Shown piece after piece: positions 48,480-61,199 of a DNA stretch of 64,000 nt; position 1 is the first letter of the stretch, and the number at the start of each line of letters is the position of its first letter. Below the pieces are notes generated by a model. The model saw nothing but the letters and a program-made list of their open reading frames with translations. It was not told where the DNA came from and made no database searches. The DNA is from Epiperipatus broadwayi. Taxonomy: Eukaryota > Onychophora > Udeonychophora > Euonychophora > Peripatidae. The stretch spans positions 6,097,544 to 6,161,543 of the forward strand of contig JAQFVV010012441.1 in assembly GCA_028023455.1 (NCBI GenBank), read 5' to 3'. A program made the translations under genes and the position numbers.

Positions 48480-48957
48480 TTCAATTGCAGATCACTTTCA
48501 AGTGAAAAAAGCTTTCAAAAATAGGAAGAACTGTCTAATATGAAATGGAATATTATTGGACTTAGTAAAGTTAAAAAAAAGGGCAATTGATTTAAAAAAT
48601 AAATGTACTGTGCTACAAAGGTCCAAATGTACAAACATTGGAAAAACATGTGGAGTAGGTTAGAAAATAAATAAAAATTGAAAGAATAACATTATAGAGA
48701 TTGATGGTGTAACATACATGTTAATTCAACTTAATCTTAGTTATCAAATGCAGATAATTCAAGTTTACATCCCAACAAATTCTCATTTAGAAGAAGAAAT
48801 AGAGGAATTTTATATGGATGTACAAAAGGCTTTTGATCAGACCAAAGTGCTAGAATTATTATACAATCAATAGATGAAAGTGTTATGGGTAAATTTGGTT
48901 AGGTTGATAAAAATGAGAGGATATAAATTTGTGAGTTTGCAGAATATATATATATAT
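48480..48957 (+). pseudogene. RTE-type LINE remnant, copy c (endonuclease 5' part)
   Basis: Plus strand, in shifting frames: MKWNIIGLSKVKKKGN (family 'WDIIGL.E.RRKGE'), then INKNIKDNIIEIDGV-like decayed sequence, then MQIIQVYIPTNSHLEEEIEE (about 48,750-48,810), FYMDVQKAFDQTK, and ESVMGKFG with KNERGYKFVSLQNIY (family 'GK.G...NERG..L..F...'). The sequence ends in a TA run at 48,943-48,957 and the rest of the LINE is absent. It belongs to the same broad RTE group as copies a, b and d. Confidence 0.65.
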
Positions 48958-49370
48958 AATAATCAATAAAGCAAGACATATATAGCGTGGCATTGCTTTT
49001 ATGAGCTTGTATTTACAAATATATAAAATAAAGAGCATACCAATAGCTCAAATAAGCTCTTAATTGATAAGTGCAGTAAGAGAAAATATTTAAAATCTTT
49101 ATCTAAAACATCACTATCCCTAGACCAATTGGTTTGAGCTTTTGGATCACCTCAGTGAGGACTAGAATATTCCGATACTTGATCAAAAATATCAACTCAA
49201 AACCCAGCACTTATTTAATACATAACATTTAAGTAGAAACTCTGAAATTTTTGGACATGAAAATGTCTTTAACTCCAGCCATCTAATTTAAATAGCTATA
49301 TGGGACTGAACCAAATTCAGATCTACCATACATTAATAGTCTTAGCATTGTCAATGCCTTAAAGGTAAAA
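48958..49370 (+). repeat. Foldback family F, copy 3
   Basis: Runs from 'aatcaataaagcaagacat' through 'agagcataccaatagctcaa', 'agagaaaatatttaaaatctttatcta', 'ttttggatcacctcagtgagg' to 'aacctccagccatctaatttaaatagctatat'-like sequence near 49,302 and on to 49,370. Contains the family core shared with 16.1 and 31.4 kb. Confidence 0.65.
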
Positions 49371-49373
49371 TTA

Positions 49374-49830
49374 TAATAATCAATAAAGTGTGACATTGCT
49401 TTTATGAGTTTGTATTTACAATATGTAATATAGAGAGCATACCAATAGCACAAACAAGCTCTTAATTGATAATAGCAGGAAGAGAAAATATTTAAAATCT
49501 TTATCTAAAACATTCCTGTTCCAAGACCCATATAGCTATTTAAGTTAGATAGCTGGAGTTAAAGATATTTTCATGTCCAAAAATTTCAGAGTTTCTACAT
49601 AAATATTACATATTAAATAAGTGCTAGGATTTGAGTTGATATTTTAGATCTAGTGTCTGAATATTCTAGCTCCTCCTGAGGTGAGCCAAAAGGTCGAAAA
49701 CAATTGGCCTACGGATAGGGATGTTCTAGATAGAGATTTCAAATATTTTCTCTTACCGCACTTATCGATTATGAGCTTGGTTGAGCTATTGGTATGCTCT
49801 TTATATATATATTGTACCCTCACTTCCAGG
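49374..49830. repeat. Foldback family F, copies 4 (direct) and 5 (inverted)
   Basis: 49,374-49,525 repeats the first 150 bases of copy 3 in direct orientation. 49,526-49,830 is the reverse complement of copy 3 from about 49,302 back to 49,028, for example 'gacatgaaaatgtcttt' in copy 3 against 'aaagatattttcatgtc' here. Copies 4 and 5 therefore join into a single foldback, with copy 3 as an adjacent duplicate. The open frame at 49,681-49,872 is a by-product. Confidence 0.7.
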
Positions 49831-49834
49831 AAAT

Positions 49835-52800
49835 ATGTAATAACAATAAATTTATCTAGCTCAGAAAAATAATTATGTTCATCTAAAATGTATCTAATAA
49901 ATAATAACTATATTCTTTAATACTATCTATTATTAATTAGTTCAAATTAACAAATAATAATATGGTTTTGATTCTTAAATTAAATAAATAAACATTTAAT
50001 AAAAATCATGAGACTATGAAGTGAGTTTACAAGTGGCAAAATGAATACATTAAGCCAATATCCCACAGGATATCACCTCAATGGCATAAGAATACTATCC
50101 TTACTCTTATTACTTAAACAATAAATCTATAGTACTCCTACGTCTTTAATCAAAATTAATTAAGTAAATGACTCTTAATAAATTAATCTGAATATCTTTA
50201 TCAAAATGATTTAGCTCAAGTTATCTCAGGTTCTTTTAAAATAATTCTAAAATTATTATAACTTTTGTAATTAAATATGTTAATGGATTTAATATCATCC
50301 CCAACTACATCTAACTAATACCAATACTAATAAAATAATAATATTAATCTTCAATCTATAATTTAATCTCACATCTTTTCTACTTGTAATATTACTTATG
50401 TATATCACATAATAATAATGTAATGTAATCTTCTATTATCCATCTGACATCTTAAATAAACATATATGGTATGATCTTATAATCTGAGAATATGTGGCAA
50501 TCACTAATAATATAATTCTGTGTAAATCTTTTATGGTTATTCTATGACCATCATAATGATATAATAAATAAAATTTCTTTAATAAAAGCATATCAATAAA
50601 ACAGTATAACTCTTAAATAATAACTTTATTTATGTTGTGCAAATATTATGTCTTAATTTTAATTATCTGTGATTATGTAATTGTGATGTGAAGAAATTAA
50701 GTCGACACCAAGATTTATAAACAAAACTTAACAAATTTATTAATAAACTTTAACCATAAATTATATACAGTATATACAACATGAATGAACTTTGTTTTAC
50801 TCCCATTTAGGTAATCTCACAAAAATAAAATATATTAAATAAAAATAAATATCAGATACAAGAACATTGCTTTACAAAATACGTATCATTTAAGCATTAC
50901 CATAATATCTTTTTATAAGTTTTTTTTAAAATTCAGTACATTACAAAAGTATCATTTAAATTATTAATTCAATACATTTATCATTTATTATTTAGTTTTT
51001 AAAATACTTTGATTATATCATATAATTATTCCTAACCTATTGATAATGTAAATAATCTTAATTAATAACATATCCATTAATATAAGCTGCTTATTACTCA
51101 TCAATATAATATTAAATAAAATGTAAGTATTGATGTGTTATTATTATAGAATAATTTTTATATAAAATTATGATCACTTATATTTTTCAAATGTGATTTA
51201 GTTATATCTCTTTTCCTGTAAAAAAAATATGCATTAAAATCGAATCTTTTAAAACTTAATGACTAAATAATATCTTTAGAGAACACATTTCATTCATCAT
51301 TTATTTACTTGTAATAAACAATAATGTATTCTAAATATAAAAATTTTATGATTCCTTATTAACAAGTTATAATCTTGTACTCTTTACACTTACTTATATC
51401 CTTATTTTAAAACAATATAACCCATCTTATCCTCTTCAATAAGACTTCTGCATTTAAAACTTATTCATCATTTCATATTTTGAAATACTATCCTTTACGA
51501 TACAATCTGATCATTATCGATAGTAAACACACAAGTAGGTATATGGAATAAATTAGATTTTAATTCAATAGCACTTCTATTAAATAACCATCATGGTAAC
51601 AGTGTATCGTAAATAAGGTATGACTACTTTAGTTCATCACCTCTACTAATAAACATAATGTCCAAGCTATTTATTCAGCTCTATGGAACATTAAAACTTT
51701 AACATACAGAAAATAACACTACCATGAACATATACAAGCTATAGGGCTAAGTTATCTATACTTGCACAATAACCACTATCGTCTACATTTATTCCCATAT
51801 AAACAAATCCTACCTAAAATATTATATTGGTCCCATTTAACTTAATACCAAGCTTACATTGCTAAATCTATTCCTACATTCTTAAAACAATAAATAAATT
51901 CATTTTCTAAAATAACCATCTAACCAATCGATAAGAAAAGATTATTTTATCCCTTAGTAACTTTACACATAAATACAAACAGTCAGTATCGATATCCCAG
52001 TTTATTATTTTTATCACTTAAAATAAACCTTAAATTCAATTATAATAGAATCATATACTTATATTTTTCTTATATTAAAATGTACTTATAATATTACTAA
52101 AAGTATGCATATTTTTAACATGAATAAACAAATTATAAGCTATGTGTATGCATTGTGTTTTTCATACTCGTTTCATACATCCATACTAAAATATACAATA
52201 ATAAAATACATAATAAAATGATCAATACTTTTATAATTGTTACCATCAATAATACGTCTTCATTGTCGATTGTTCCATTAACATTTTTGGATCATCAACT
52301 AAATAAAACCTTATTTAAATATCATTCATTTCACATCATCATACTTTAAAATATTAAAGTTCTTGTTTTAAAAAATTATTAAAGATTTTTTTATAATAAT
52401 TAATTACAAGGTTAGTAAATAATTTAATGTTTTATGTTCCTACCCTATTTCTATTCTATAAGCATTATTATGAAAGTTAGTAAAATAAGATTTAAAATTC
52501 ATATTTACGAAAGAAACTCCAACAAAGTTCATTATAGAAAAATGTCCTTTTTCTCCTGTACAGCATTTGTTGACAAAAACATCTTCCTTTAACACACAAA
52601 AAAAACCACACATGCTCCAATAGTTCCACTTTCACGACATGTCCAATAATTCTTTTTACGAATAAAGAAAATAAAACAAAATTAAGTTGACTTGTAAAAT
52701 ATTCCAACTGCAATACAAATAGTTCTGAGTTCTTCTTTTATTTCCAACAGTAATTGTTAAATGCATTCACAGTATTTATTATATAGTTTTAAATACTTTT

Positions 52801-54482
52801 ATAAGTACTTTTCCAAAAATCTTTTGCATGTCCAGCATACAACAACTAACTTATTTTGAAGATTTTCCCAATGTAATATAAATTATTTTACCAATAATCT
52901 TCATTTTTTTCATTTTTTTAAAAATTATATATATTTTTTTTCAAAAATTAATTTTCAATATTTCTTCATAAAGAAATATTTCAGCGTCTTAAATAATTGT
53001 TATTTTTACATTAACAGTTTTTTTTAAAAAAAACAAAAACTATTCTATTTTAAAATAGATTTCAGAATAAAAGATTTCATATTTTTTCTTTCCATCTCTG
53101 ATGAGCTTTTCTGAATCTTCTCTGTGAAGTTCTATCTATTAAATTTACTATTAAATTAGCACGACTGCTCAACATAAGCAAAATTATGTGTCTAGTAGGA
53201 AAATAATAATTCAATATTTCCATCAATAAATTTAAATTCAGTGATGACTTCTCCATGTTTAAGTTGATGTTAAATTAGATGAAATAAATTAGCAAGTAAG
53301 GAATTACTTAATTTTTTAGCCACACATTTCTATATCACACGATCTTATAATAATGAGTTAATATCCTTTTTTAGAATTTAAAATGATAAAATTGACTATT
53401 ACTAATATATGTACTTAACTAAAGTTGCAGTAACAGTAACAACGATAATAAGAATTAAAATAATAGCAATCTGAAAAATCTGTGCAGCTCATTTATACTC
53501 AAGCCTACTCCACATTTGATTGGTTAAATTAAACAATGCTTACTTCCAATGACCCTGGGAAAACAATGCTGGATTAAAGTTAAAACAAATAATAATTTAC
53601 TAAATATTTATTTTTTATCATATTATTTAATTCTTAATTAATTTTCATATTTTATTCACACTTAATAAATCCTTTAAAATAACTTTTAAAAATCACATTA
53701 CAATATTTATTACTATTTCTATCCTTCTTTTAAATAAAACGTATTTATTTTCAAAATAAAATACAAATTTGATTTTATCTATTACATTCATTTTAAAGAC
53801 CCCATTTAATATTTATAACAGCTAATATTATTTTATTCTTGAATAAACAAATCTACTATTTTAAATCTTATATTAGAATGTTAACATAGTTTTTAACTTT
53901 ATTAAAAACTTCTCAAGCACACGTGTGAAGATCTACACTTCACGTGATTTACAAAAATACATGAGACACTAATAATTTAACTGAAAAATAAAATAAATAA
54001 TTTAATTTATAAAATATTACATAAAAATAATATTATAGCAAAATTTAAAACAATTATTTTAACATTATAAAATCAAATATGCACTTTTCTCCCACAATAT
54101 TACTTTTAATTAAATTATTTTTAAATATAACTATTGAATACAATTATTATTATTAAATAGTCTATTCACTTAACTTTAAATTACTACTTTTAAAATTTAC
54201 TTTAATCATTTACTTATAAGACTTATTAAATCAGTATTTATTATGGCCAGCTTTCCCAACCATACAATCTTATAATTATCTTTAGTTAATTGTTTTCTTT
54301 CAAACTACTAACACAATATTATATAGCAATTATTTTTACTTGCCCTAAGTAAATTTTAAAAGATCATCCACACATTACATACATCATTCCCTTATTTAAC
54401 TTTGAAATTTAAAATTTTCTAGTAAATTGATGTAAACAATTCATCCTAACCTAAACAAAAGAGTACAATATATATAAATATA
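49835..54482. other. Gene-free A+T-rich block with strong C-over-G bias
   Basis: About 4.6 kb with no recognisable coding remnant or structured repeat. The plus strand is strikingly poor in G: in 51,661-51,900 I counted 17 G and 51 C. Short open frames (52,155-52,349; 52,492-52,713 minus) have no family resemblance. Confidence 0.55.
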
Positions 54483-54590
54483 ATAAACAATCCTTAAATC
54501 TGCAGAAGTACTTTCTTTTAATTTAATGGCAGTTGAGGCATGTTTAAGAAATTAACCGAAAGTACTTCTGTGGATTTAAGGATTGTTTAT
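54483..54590. repeat. Long hairpin, 33-bp arms
   Basis: 54,483-54,515 and 54,558-54,590 pair at 31 of 33 positions around a 42-base loop. Each arm contains 'gaaagtacttctg..gatttaaggattg'. Noncoding. Confidence 0.85.
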
Positions 54591-54734
54591 AATAGTTTGT
54601 TACTGTTAAAAATATTATTTTTATTATAATTACAATTTTGTTTTAATTAACAGACATTTTATTTATATATACATAATGAATTTATTCTTTGAGAAAAATG
54701 TTAAAAACAAATAAACATGGAACCATTCAAATGA

Positions 54735-56605
54735 AGGTAAATCAGAATTGGATTATATTTTGATTAACAGAAACTATGTATTTCAAGTTTGTAATGTCCT
54801 TAATAAATTCTACACAAGAAGCACTTATTGATTAATTGAAGGTAATATATCTGTTAATGCAAAATTAGAGAGACAAAAACTATTATTAAAAACAGTATTC
54901 ATAGTTGATATTCCTAAATTTCAAAAACATTCCAATGAATTTAAATTAGAATATGTAAATCGTTTTCAAATATTAACATATTTGAACATGGTTCAGATTT
55001 AAATGAAACCAGTAAAAAATAATTGATACATTTTAAAAAACTACAACAAAAATATATATACAAAAAGCAGCAATTGACCAACAACATTTCTACTGCAACA
55101 AGATAATTCATGAAGAAAGAAAAGAATATGAAAATATATAAAACTAATGCATTAGTAAGGATTTAATATCCAAAATTTTATAAAATGGTATGAAAAAGAG
55201 TTAATAATGATATATGTAAATATAATTGTAATTTAGAAAGGTAATCTATAGAAGAAAACAAAAATCTCAGAAGTTTAAAACAACAACACTGCAATGATAG
55301 CAGATTTATTTCTACAATAAGAAAAAAAATATTGAGCTAGTATTAAAAAAAAGAATGATATCAAGAAATGAGTAGAAATGATCTATCAAAAATGATATAG
55401 CAATAAAGAGCAACAAAATGTATCCCATACAACTATTAAGTTCTCTCTATTACCGAATATTTTAAATGAAAAAGTGAGATATGCAATTACAACTATGAAG
55501 AAGGAAAAAAAGAAGCATTTTTACTTATGAATATGATTTGCCATTATGCTTTGAATTTGTAGATTATGAAAAGGCATTAGATTCAGGAAATTGTTATATT
55601 CTGAAGAATATTTATAAAAAAGAAACAACAATGATTAGATTACATAATAATACTAAGAAGATTAGCATTGAGAAGGGTGTATGACAGGATGATCCATATA
55701 TCCAAAATTTCTTACAGCAATTTTGCAAAAAAATGGATGGATGAAATAAGAGTCTGCAGAGGCAATGTGGAGAAGAGAAGCTAAGTTAGGAGAAGATGGA
55801 TTGAACTTGGAGAGACCTTCATCCTGCAGTGGATTGATAATGGTTGATGATGATGATGATATTGTGGATTAAAATGATAAGCTAAGGTAATATAAGTAAA
55901 TGGAAATTATTTAAGTCATTTAGATTTTGCAGATAATGTAAATGCTTTTGCAAATAATACTTTTGAGCTTCAGGAAATATTGCAAGAGTAATCTAATGAA
56001 AGTAAGAAGGTAGGTCTAAGGGTAATTGTTAAAAAGACTAAAGTAATATTCTATGATTGTCTCAAAAGAATGAAATAAAGATTCACAAGGGTGAGTTAGA
56101 AGAATTTAACAACTACAAATATTTTAGTCTGATGAAAAAAAAACAATGCATGAAATAAATCATAGCATTAAACATGGTTGGAGTGCTTTTAGTAGAAATA
56201 ACTTAATATTATAATGAAATATGCATGTGTTTAAAAAGGAAGGTTTTTAATAAATATGTTGAACTGAGACTAGCAGAAACACTATTTCATTCAACTAATC
56301 AATTAGAGATGTATGTAAAGTAAAACAAGAAGAGATAAAAAATGAAATATTTGATTTAAAAGACAAACAGGTGTTATTGATATAATTGAAAAAATTAAGA
56401 AACTAAAGTGTAGTTAGGCTCATTATATTAGATGATTGTAGATGGACAATTGATATCTCAAATACATGTGAGATGGATTGATGAAATAAGAATGTGGCCA
56501 GGATAATTTGAGAAAAGAGACTAGATCTCAAAGAAACTGGATTAATGATTGAATTCTCCATCTAGAAGTGGACTGATAACTGGTGAAAATTATAATGATG
56601 ATGAC
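54735..56605 (+). pseudogene. RTE-type LINE remnant, copy d (most complete)
   Basis: Endonuclease end: NQIGLYFD/SELDYILINRNYVF region (54,740s), then AKLERQKLLLKTVFIVDIPK and HSNEFKLEYVNRF. Reverse transcriptase: FVDYEKALDSGN (motif A, about 55,556), NIYKKETTMIRLHNNTKKIS (55,608-55,667), KGV.QDDP (motif B), NYLSHLDFADNVNAFANN (about 55,903-55,956; the catalytic FADD is FADN), and KKVGLRVIVKKTKVIFYD (56,007-56,060). C-terminal part: KGELEEFNNYKYF, then LKRKVFNKYVELRLAETLF. The 3' end reads VRWIDEIRMWPG, then an AATGATGATGA repeat. A 130-base copy of an RTE 3' end is nested at 55,727-55,859. Many stops and frameshifts. Confidence 0.8.
55727..55859 (+). repeat. RTE 3' end nested inside RTE copy d
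   Basis: 'gatggatgaaataagagtctgcagagg..gtggagaagagaagc' to '..ctgcagtggattgataatggttgatgatgatgatg' is the terminal 130 bases of an RTE element with its TGATGATG tail. It sits between reverse-transcriptase motif B and the catalytic FADN box of copy d, which resumes at 'attgtggattaaaatgataagc' as in copy a at 33,345. Confidence 0.75.
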
Positions 56606-56609
56606 AGGA

Positions 56610-57735
56610 AATGTTTGATTCATAACACTAACAGGTAAATATGTGATATATTATATAAATGAACATTTGTGTGTATAATAATAATAATTATTTATACATT
56701 ATAAAGAATATTTAATATTTTTATAATAGTTTAAATTTTCTGACAAAAATAATTATAATGTTGTTAATTTGATATGAACATTATTATTTTGAAAAATAAA
56801 TAATTTAAAAAAACATACTTGGGAATTGGATGGGAATTGAATAATCAGGTGTGTTTTAAAATAACTTGAGTCTTTGTAGCATATTATGCGCTCACATCAA
56901 TTGATTTGTTGAAATTTTTTTTTTAAATTCTGCAAAAACTATAAGAATGACATCAACATAACTCCCAGAATTAGTTGCTGCCTGATTCCATCTTTAAAAT
57001 GATGTATCACAATTTAAAATCAGATAAAATTTGAATTTTCATTAATAATTTTATTAATAGGCGCACTTAATTTTTTTATTTTCTGTCCAGTTTACTAGTT
57101 TACACAGGATGATAAAGGCAGAAAATCTTTATTGCTCTTATAAGTTAATATAATAAATTAAAAATATGCTGATAATTTGGATATAAAAGCCTTTAATGTG
57201 ATATGAACATAATCACGGAATATCGGTCATAAGTTATTAATTTTAATTATTTAATTATTTGAATATTTTTCATTATTTGATAAACAACATATTAATTTGT
57301 TTGTGTTTGTATTGGTGTGTGTGTAGTATATAAATTATATAATATTAAATCATTTATGTTCTTTATTATACAGTATATAAATTTGTATTCAAATATAACA
57401 AAAGTGTTTTTTGTACAGTGTAATTTTGGGTCTCTGAGGCAACCATATTTTATAGACATAATGAATCTCAAAAGGTTTACTAATTTATTAATATGTTTAT
57501 ATTTGTATTAGTGTGTTTGTGTTTGCTCTTGTGTCATGTTTGTATAAGAAGTAATGATTTACATACATAGAGCAGTGCAATGTAAATTTTAAAAACTGAT
57601 AATCAAATGTACAGAAAGTTTGCAGATGGCAGTTGATAAAGCAATCACAAAATTTACTGGGCATAGTACCATGTGAAAATATAAATACTTAAAACTAATA
57701 GAGATTTCAAATAGTGTGTGTATGTATAGTGGTCC
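56610..57735. other. A+T-rich stretch, no gene
   Basis: Nothing recognised. From here to about 60 kb the plus strand carries much more G than C. Confidence 0.45.
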
Positions 57736-57739
57736 CCAC

Positions 57740-57870
57740 AATGGTTATGCATATACCACATGGAATTGTATGCAGGCAGAGAATCAAATTTTGATTTATG
57801 CCTATGCTTTGATACTCATGCTGTAGAGTCAGCAGTTTTGCCACATGTTGCATCATATTATTTTCAAACC
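57740..57870 (-). repeat. Possible tRNA-derived SINE
   Basis: On the minus strand 'gtggcaaaactgctgactctacagcatgag' resembles an A-box region, and 'atcaaaatttgattctc' a decayed B-box, followed by 'tgcctgcatacaattcc'. The spacing is tRNA-like but no cloverleaf could be drawn with confidence. Confidence 0.35.
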
Positions 57871-57874
57871 TATA

Positions 57875-60800
57875 GCCAGCAAATGAGCTATATGCAAATA
57901 AATTATATCTCTGTGGAACAATAAATATAACAAGATAGTATCACTGGTGTGCATAAAGAATATAAATGTCTCTGATGTACACAAAAAAGTATAACATGAA
58001 AAGATGAAACTCATTTTATCAATGATACAAACAGTAACCTACAATTTCTGGTTTTAGATAGACAAGAAGCCAACTGCTATGATAACAAATGCATATCTAT
58101 CTTCTGGAAATGATTTGTTTTGAATCTTTTATTAGGATGAATCTTTTTCTTATAGATGTCTTTGAGATTTGTTAACTTTTGGGGTAAAGATAAAAATGAA
58201 GAATTCATATGTAAATTGTTTTGGAGATTCTGATATTATGAATTATCTCAGGTAAGAAGTATTATATATAGTTTGAAAGATAATTTTGTGAGGAATACAA
58301 AGAAATTATCAATGAAAATGTAATTTAAACTTAGTTAATGATAAATTACAAATTTTGAACAAACAATAAAATAATAATTGTCAGATGTTGAAATTTTTTT
58401 CCCCTTATTTTTAAATGTTTATCATTATCTGTCTTAAAATTGTTTTTCCTTCCTTTTTCTAGTTTCTATCAATGTAATGTTTTTTGCTCTAACATTATTA
58501 AAACTGACGTTATTGTGAAAGTTGTGTGTCAGGTCAGTTTTTTTAAAAAAATTCAATATGGCGCTTGGAGAATCAACAAGTTTTAAAAAATAGGAAAGAT
58601 TATGAAATTAGAAAATAAAAATAAAATGGCTGTAACTAAAATATTTAAAGTAGAGTTTACTTTGATGGCAGGCTAAAATATTAAGATCTCTGTCTAGATC
58701 TGTAAAAAAATATTATTTGCATGATTCAAAGATGAATTAAAGTAAAATACTAGAAATTCTTACCCTCTATAACAACTTAATGGATATGCTATAGAAATTA
58801 TGTGCAAAAAAATCACTAGAAGAAAATGTTTTAAATATAGATCAAATATTTCGATAATGATTAAAATGATATTTAGTCAACAACAAACCGGAAAATATTA
58901 GAGCTTTCATGTAAATAATCCAGGAATACTCTTGTTAACTATGAAATTATTTAAATTAACATGAAATTTTCTGTTAAAGAGATCTGTATTATCCCAAGTG
59001 CGATAATTTAATCTGTATAACTTTTGATATAAAATGTCTTAAAATTAATAACATTTTGAACATGGAAATATATTGAGTTACTTATTATCATTTATGTATT
59101 TTAAAGTGATTTATAAATATTATATACATTAGTTATTATTATGATTTAAACGTACGATTTAAATTTGTTTTGATAATAATATACCTTTCAAATACAGGTG
59201 TTTGTGTTTTTTTAAAAAAAGCATGTGAAAACAATTTTGCGTAAATGTTATAAATTTGAATTTGTATTTTAAGGCAATATAAAATAAACTATTTAAGATC
59301 TTAGGCGATATGGATATTTTAAATTTAAATGATTATTCGAATTTGATTTTTTATTCGAATATGTGTTAAATGAATAAATGTTAAGTATTTATAATAATTT
59401 ATCATAATCTTCTCACAAATAATAATACAACTTAATAAATTTAAGTTCGTAGATTTATCTGTTTATTTATGAAGATTTGGAATTTTGGGTGTGCATGTAT
59501 GTTATATTTATATGAAGTTAATATTATTCATAAGCATGTAGACGTTACACTATTCCAAGTTCGAAGTTTTAATTATGTGTATTTTGTTTTGTATTGATAT
59601 ATAAAGAACTGTATTCAGATATAGAGTTCTTGCTTATTTTTACAGCTATGGTGTTATTCATGCTTGCAGATGAGCATTACTGTTTTATGTTGATTAATGA
59701 TATTCATGCTCTTTGTTTATCTATTTTGCATTTCCTTACAGTTTTGATCCAATGGTGAAACTGCATATGATGATTACTTCAGTGCTTCTTAATAAGTATT
59801 TGTATAATAATATTTTATGGACTTATTATATTTACACATCATTTGAAGGCAAACAAACATATTGTGGTTAAAGAATAATGATGTTGTCTAACTTGCTTTC
59901 ATTCACCTGATTAAGTTTAAATATTACAATGTGTATTAGTGTATTGTATACATAGCTTGTCTTTGCTTCTGCATATTGAACTTGAACAAACGATATAATA
60001 AAAAGTTCTAATATTATTGTCAGTAATAAATTTATTATATCAAGACGTTTAATATGACACAATATTTTAGTCATGGATTTTAAACTTTGTCTAACGGTCT
60101 CATTTTCATGTTTAGATATCCAAATCACACGATTTGTGCACACTCATATAACATGCTACTTTAAAATATAATAAACCATATTGTAGAGTTAAAACAAGAT
60201 TGACTAATATTATCATTATAGAAATTAAATTACATATTAATAAAAAATCTCATAAGGCAAAGTTATGTATTCAATAATTATAAAATTTAATTTTGTATTT
60301 TGTATAATTTGTGGGTATAAGTTTACTGATTTTGTTTTCCCTTTGTGTAATAGTTACATGTGAATATTGTTATTAATCATTATAAGTTATTATAACATTG
60401 ATTGTACAACATGATAATCTATTTACTTCTTTTAAATTGTTAGTTTGTTAAGGTATTATTTGATAACAAACATATGTTATATCGTTACTTGTTAGTTTTG
60501 TAATTTTTTATTTCAAAAAATATATTTGTAGGGTTTCACTTTTCAGCACTATATTTCTCATTTCTGACCTTAATATATATATATATATAATTTGAAGATT
60601 TTTTTCCAAGCATTTTACATTTAATTAAAGAGATTTCTTACATATTATTTTATATAAGTTTAAGCTAGATATAAACAGACAAGAAAAAGGTAAGCATTGC
60701 AAGTTGAAAAAAAAAAGTAATATTATTATATCTGCTAACTCTTTTAATTAGAGTAAACATTAAATCACTTTTGAATTATTATCCTAGATAATCTAAGAGT

Positions 60801-61010
60801 TGTGATATTTGAGATTCATATCTTAAATTATGTGAATAATGAAAATATTACAATTTTCTAAATATTTTCACAACTAAATAAAAATATTAATAAGAATTAT
60901 TTTCATTAAAATGAGGTTTTGTAGATTCAAATATTAATAATGTAGCCAATATTTCTATTTTTTAAATAAATTTCAGCAATGATATATATAATCTCCACTT
61001 GGCGCATTAT
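57875..61010. other. A+T-rich stretch, no gene
   Basis: No coding remnant recognised. G exceeds C on the plus strand for much of it (59,461-59,520: 14 G, 1 C). A TA microsatellite lies at 60,572-60,590. The open frame on the minus strand at 59,868-60,143 has no family resemblance. Confidence 0.45.
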
Positions 61011-61013
61011 TGA

Positions 61014-61057
61014 AAAACATTTCAGCATCTCCCTACAAGAGTTTGCTGAAATGTTTT
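61014..61057. repeat. Stem-loop with 14-bp perfect arms
   Basis: AAAACATTTCAGCA (61,014-61,027) pairs exactly with 61,044-61,057 around a 16-base loop (tctccctacaagagtt). Noncoding. It may be a transposon remnant. Confidence 0.75.
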
Positions 61058-61199
61058 GCAACAGTCTTTGATTTTATTAATCAAGAATGAGACTAAATGT
61101 ATACGTTAAAATAATACTATATTCATGGTATATATATAAGAATATTAGAATATATATTTATATTAATTCTAATATTCTCTCTGATGAATAAATTCATAG

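Noticed and set aside
49681-49872. 63-codon plus-strand frame
   Set aside because: It lies within the inverted foldback copy; the same DNA on the other strand matches noncoding family members.
52492-52713. 73-codon minus-strand frame with several cysteines
   Set aside because: No zinc-finger spacing, no family match and no conservation evidence; the surrounding 4.6 kb shows no coding signal.
53921-53947. Paired CACGTG motifs as a regulatory site
   Set aside because: They form an imperfect short palindrome with no promoter or gene nearby; such 6-mers occur by chance in 64 kb.
59868-60143. 91-codon minus-strand frame with a hydrophobic stretch
   Set aside because: Low-complexity A+T-rich translation; no start context, splice partner or recognised domain.
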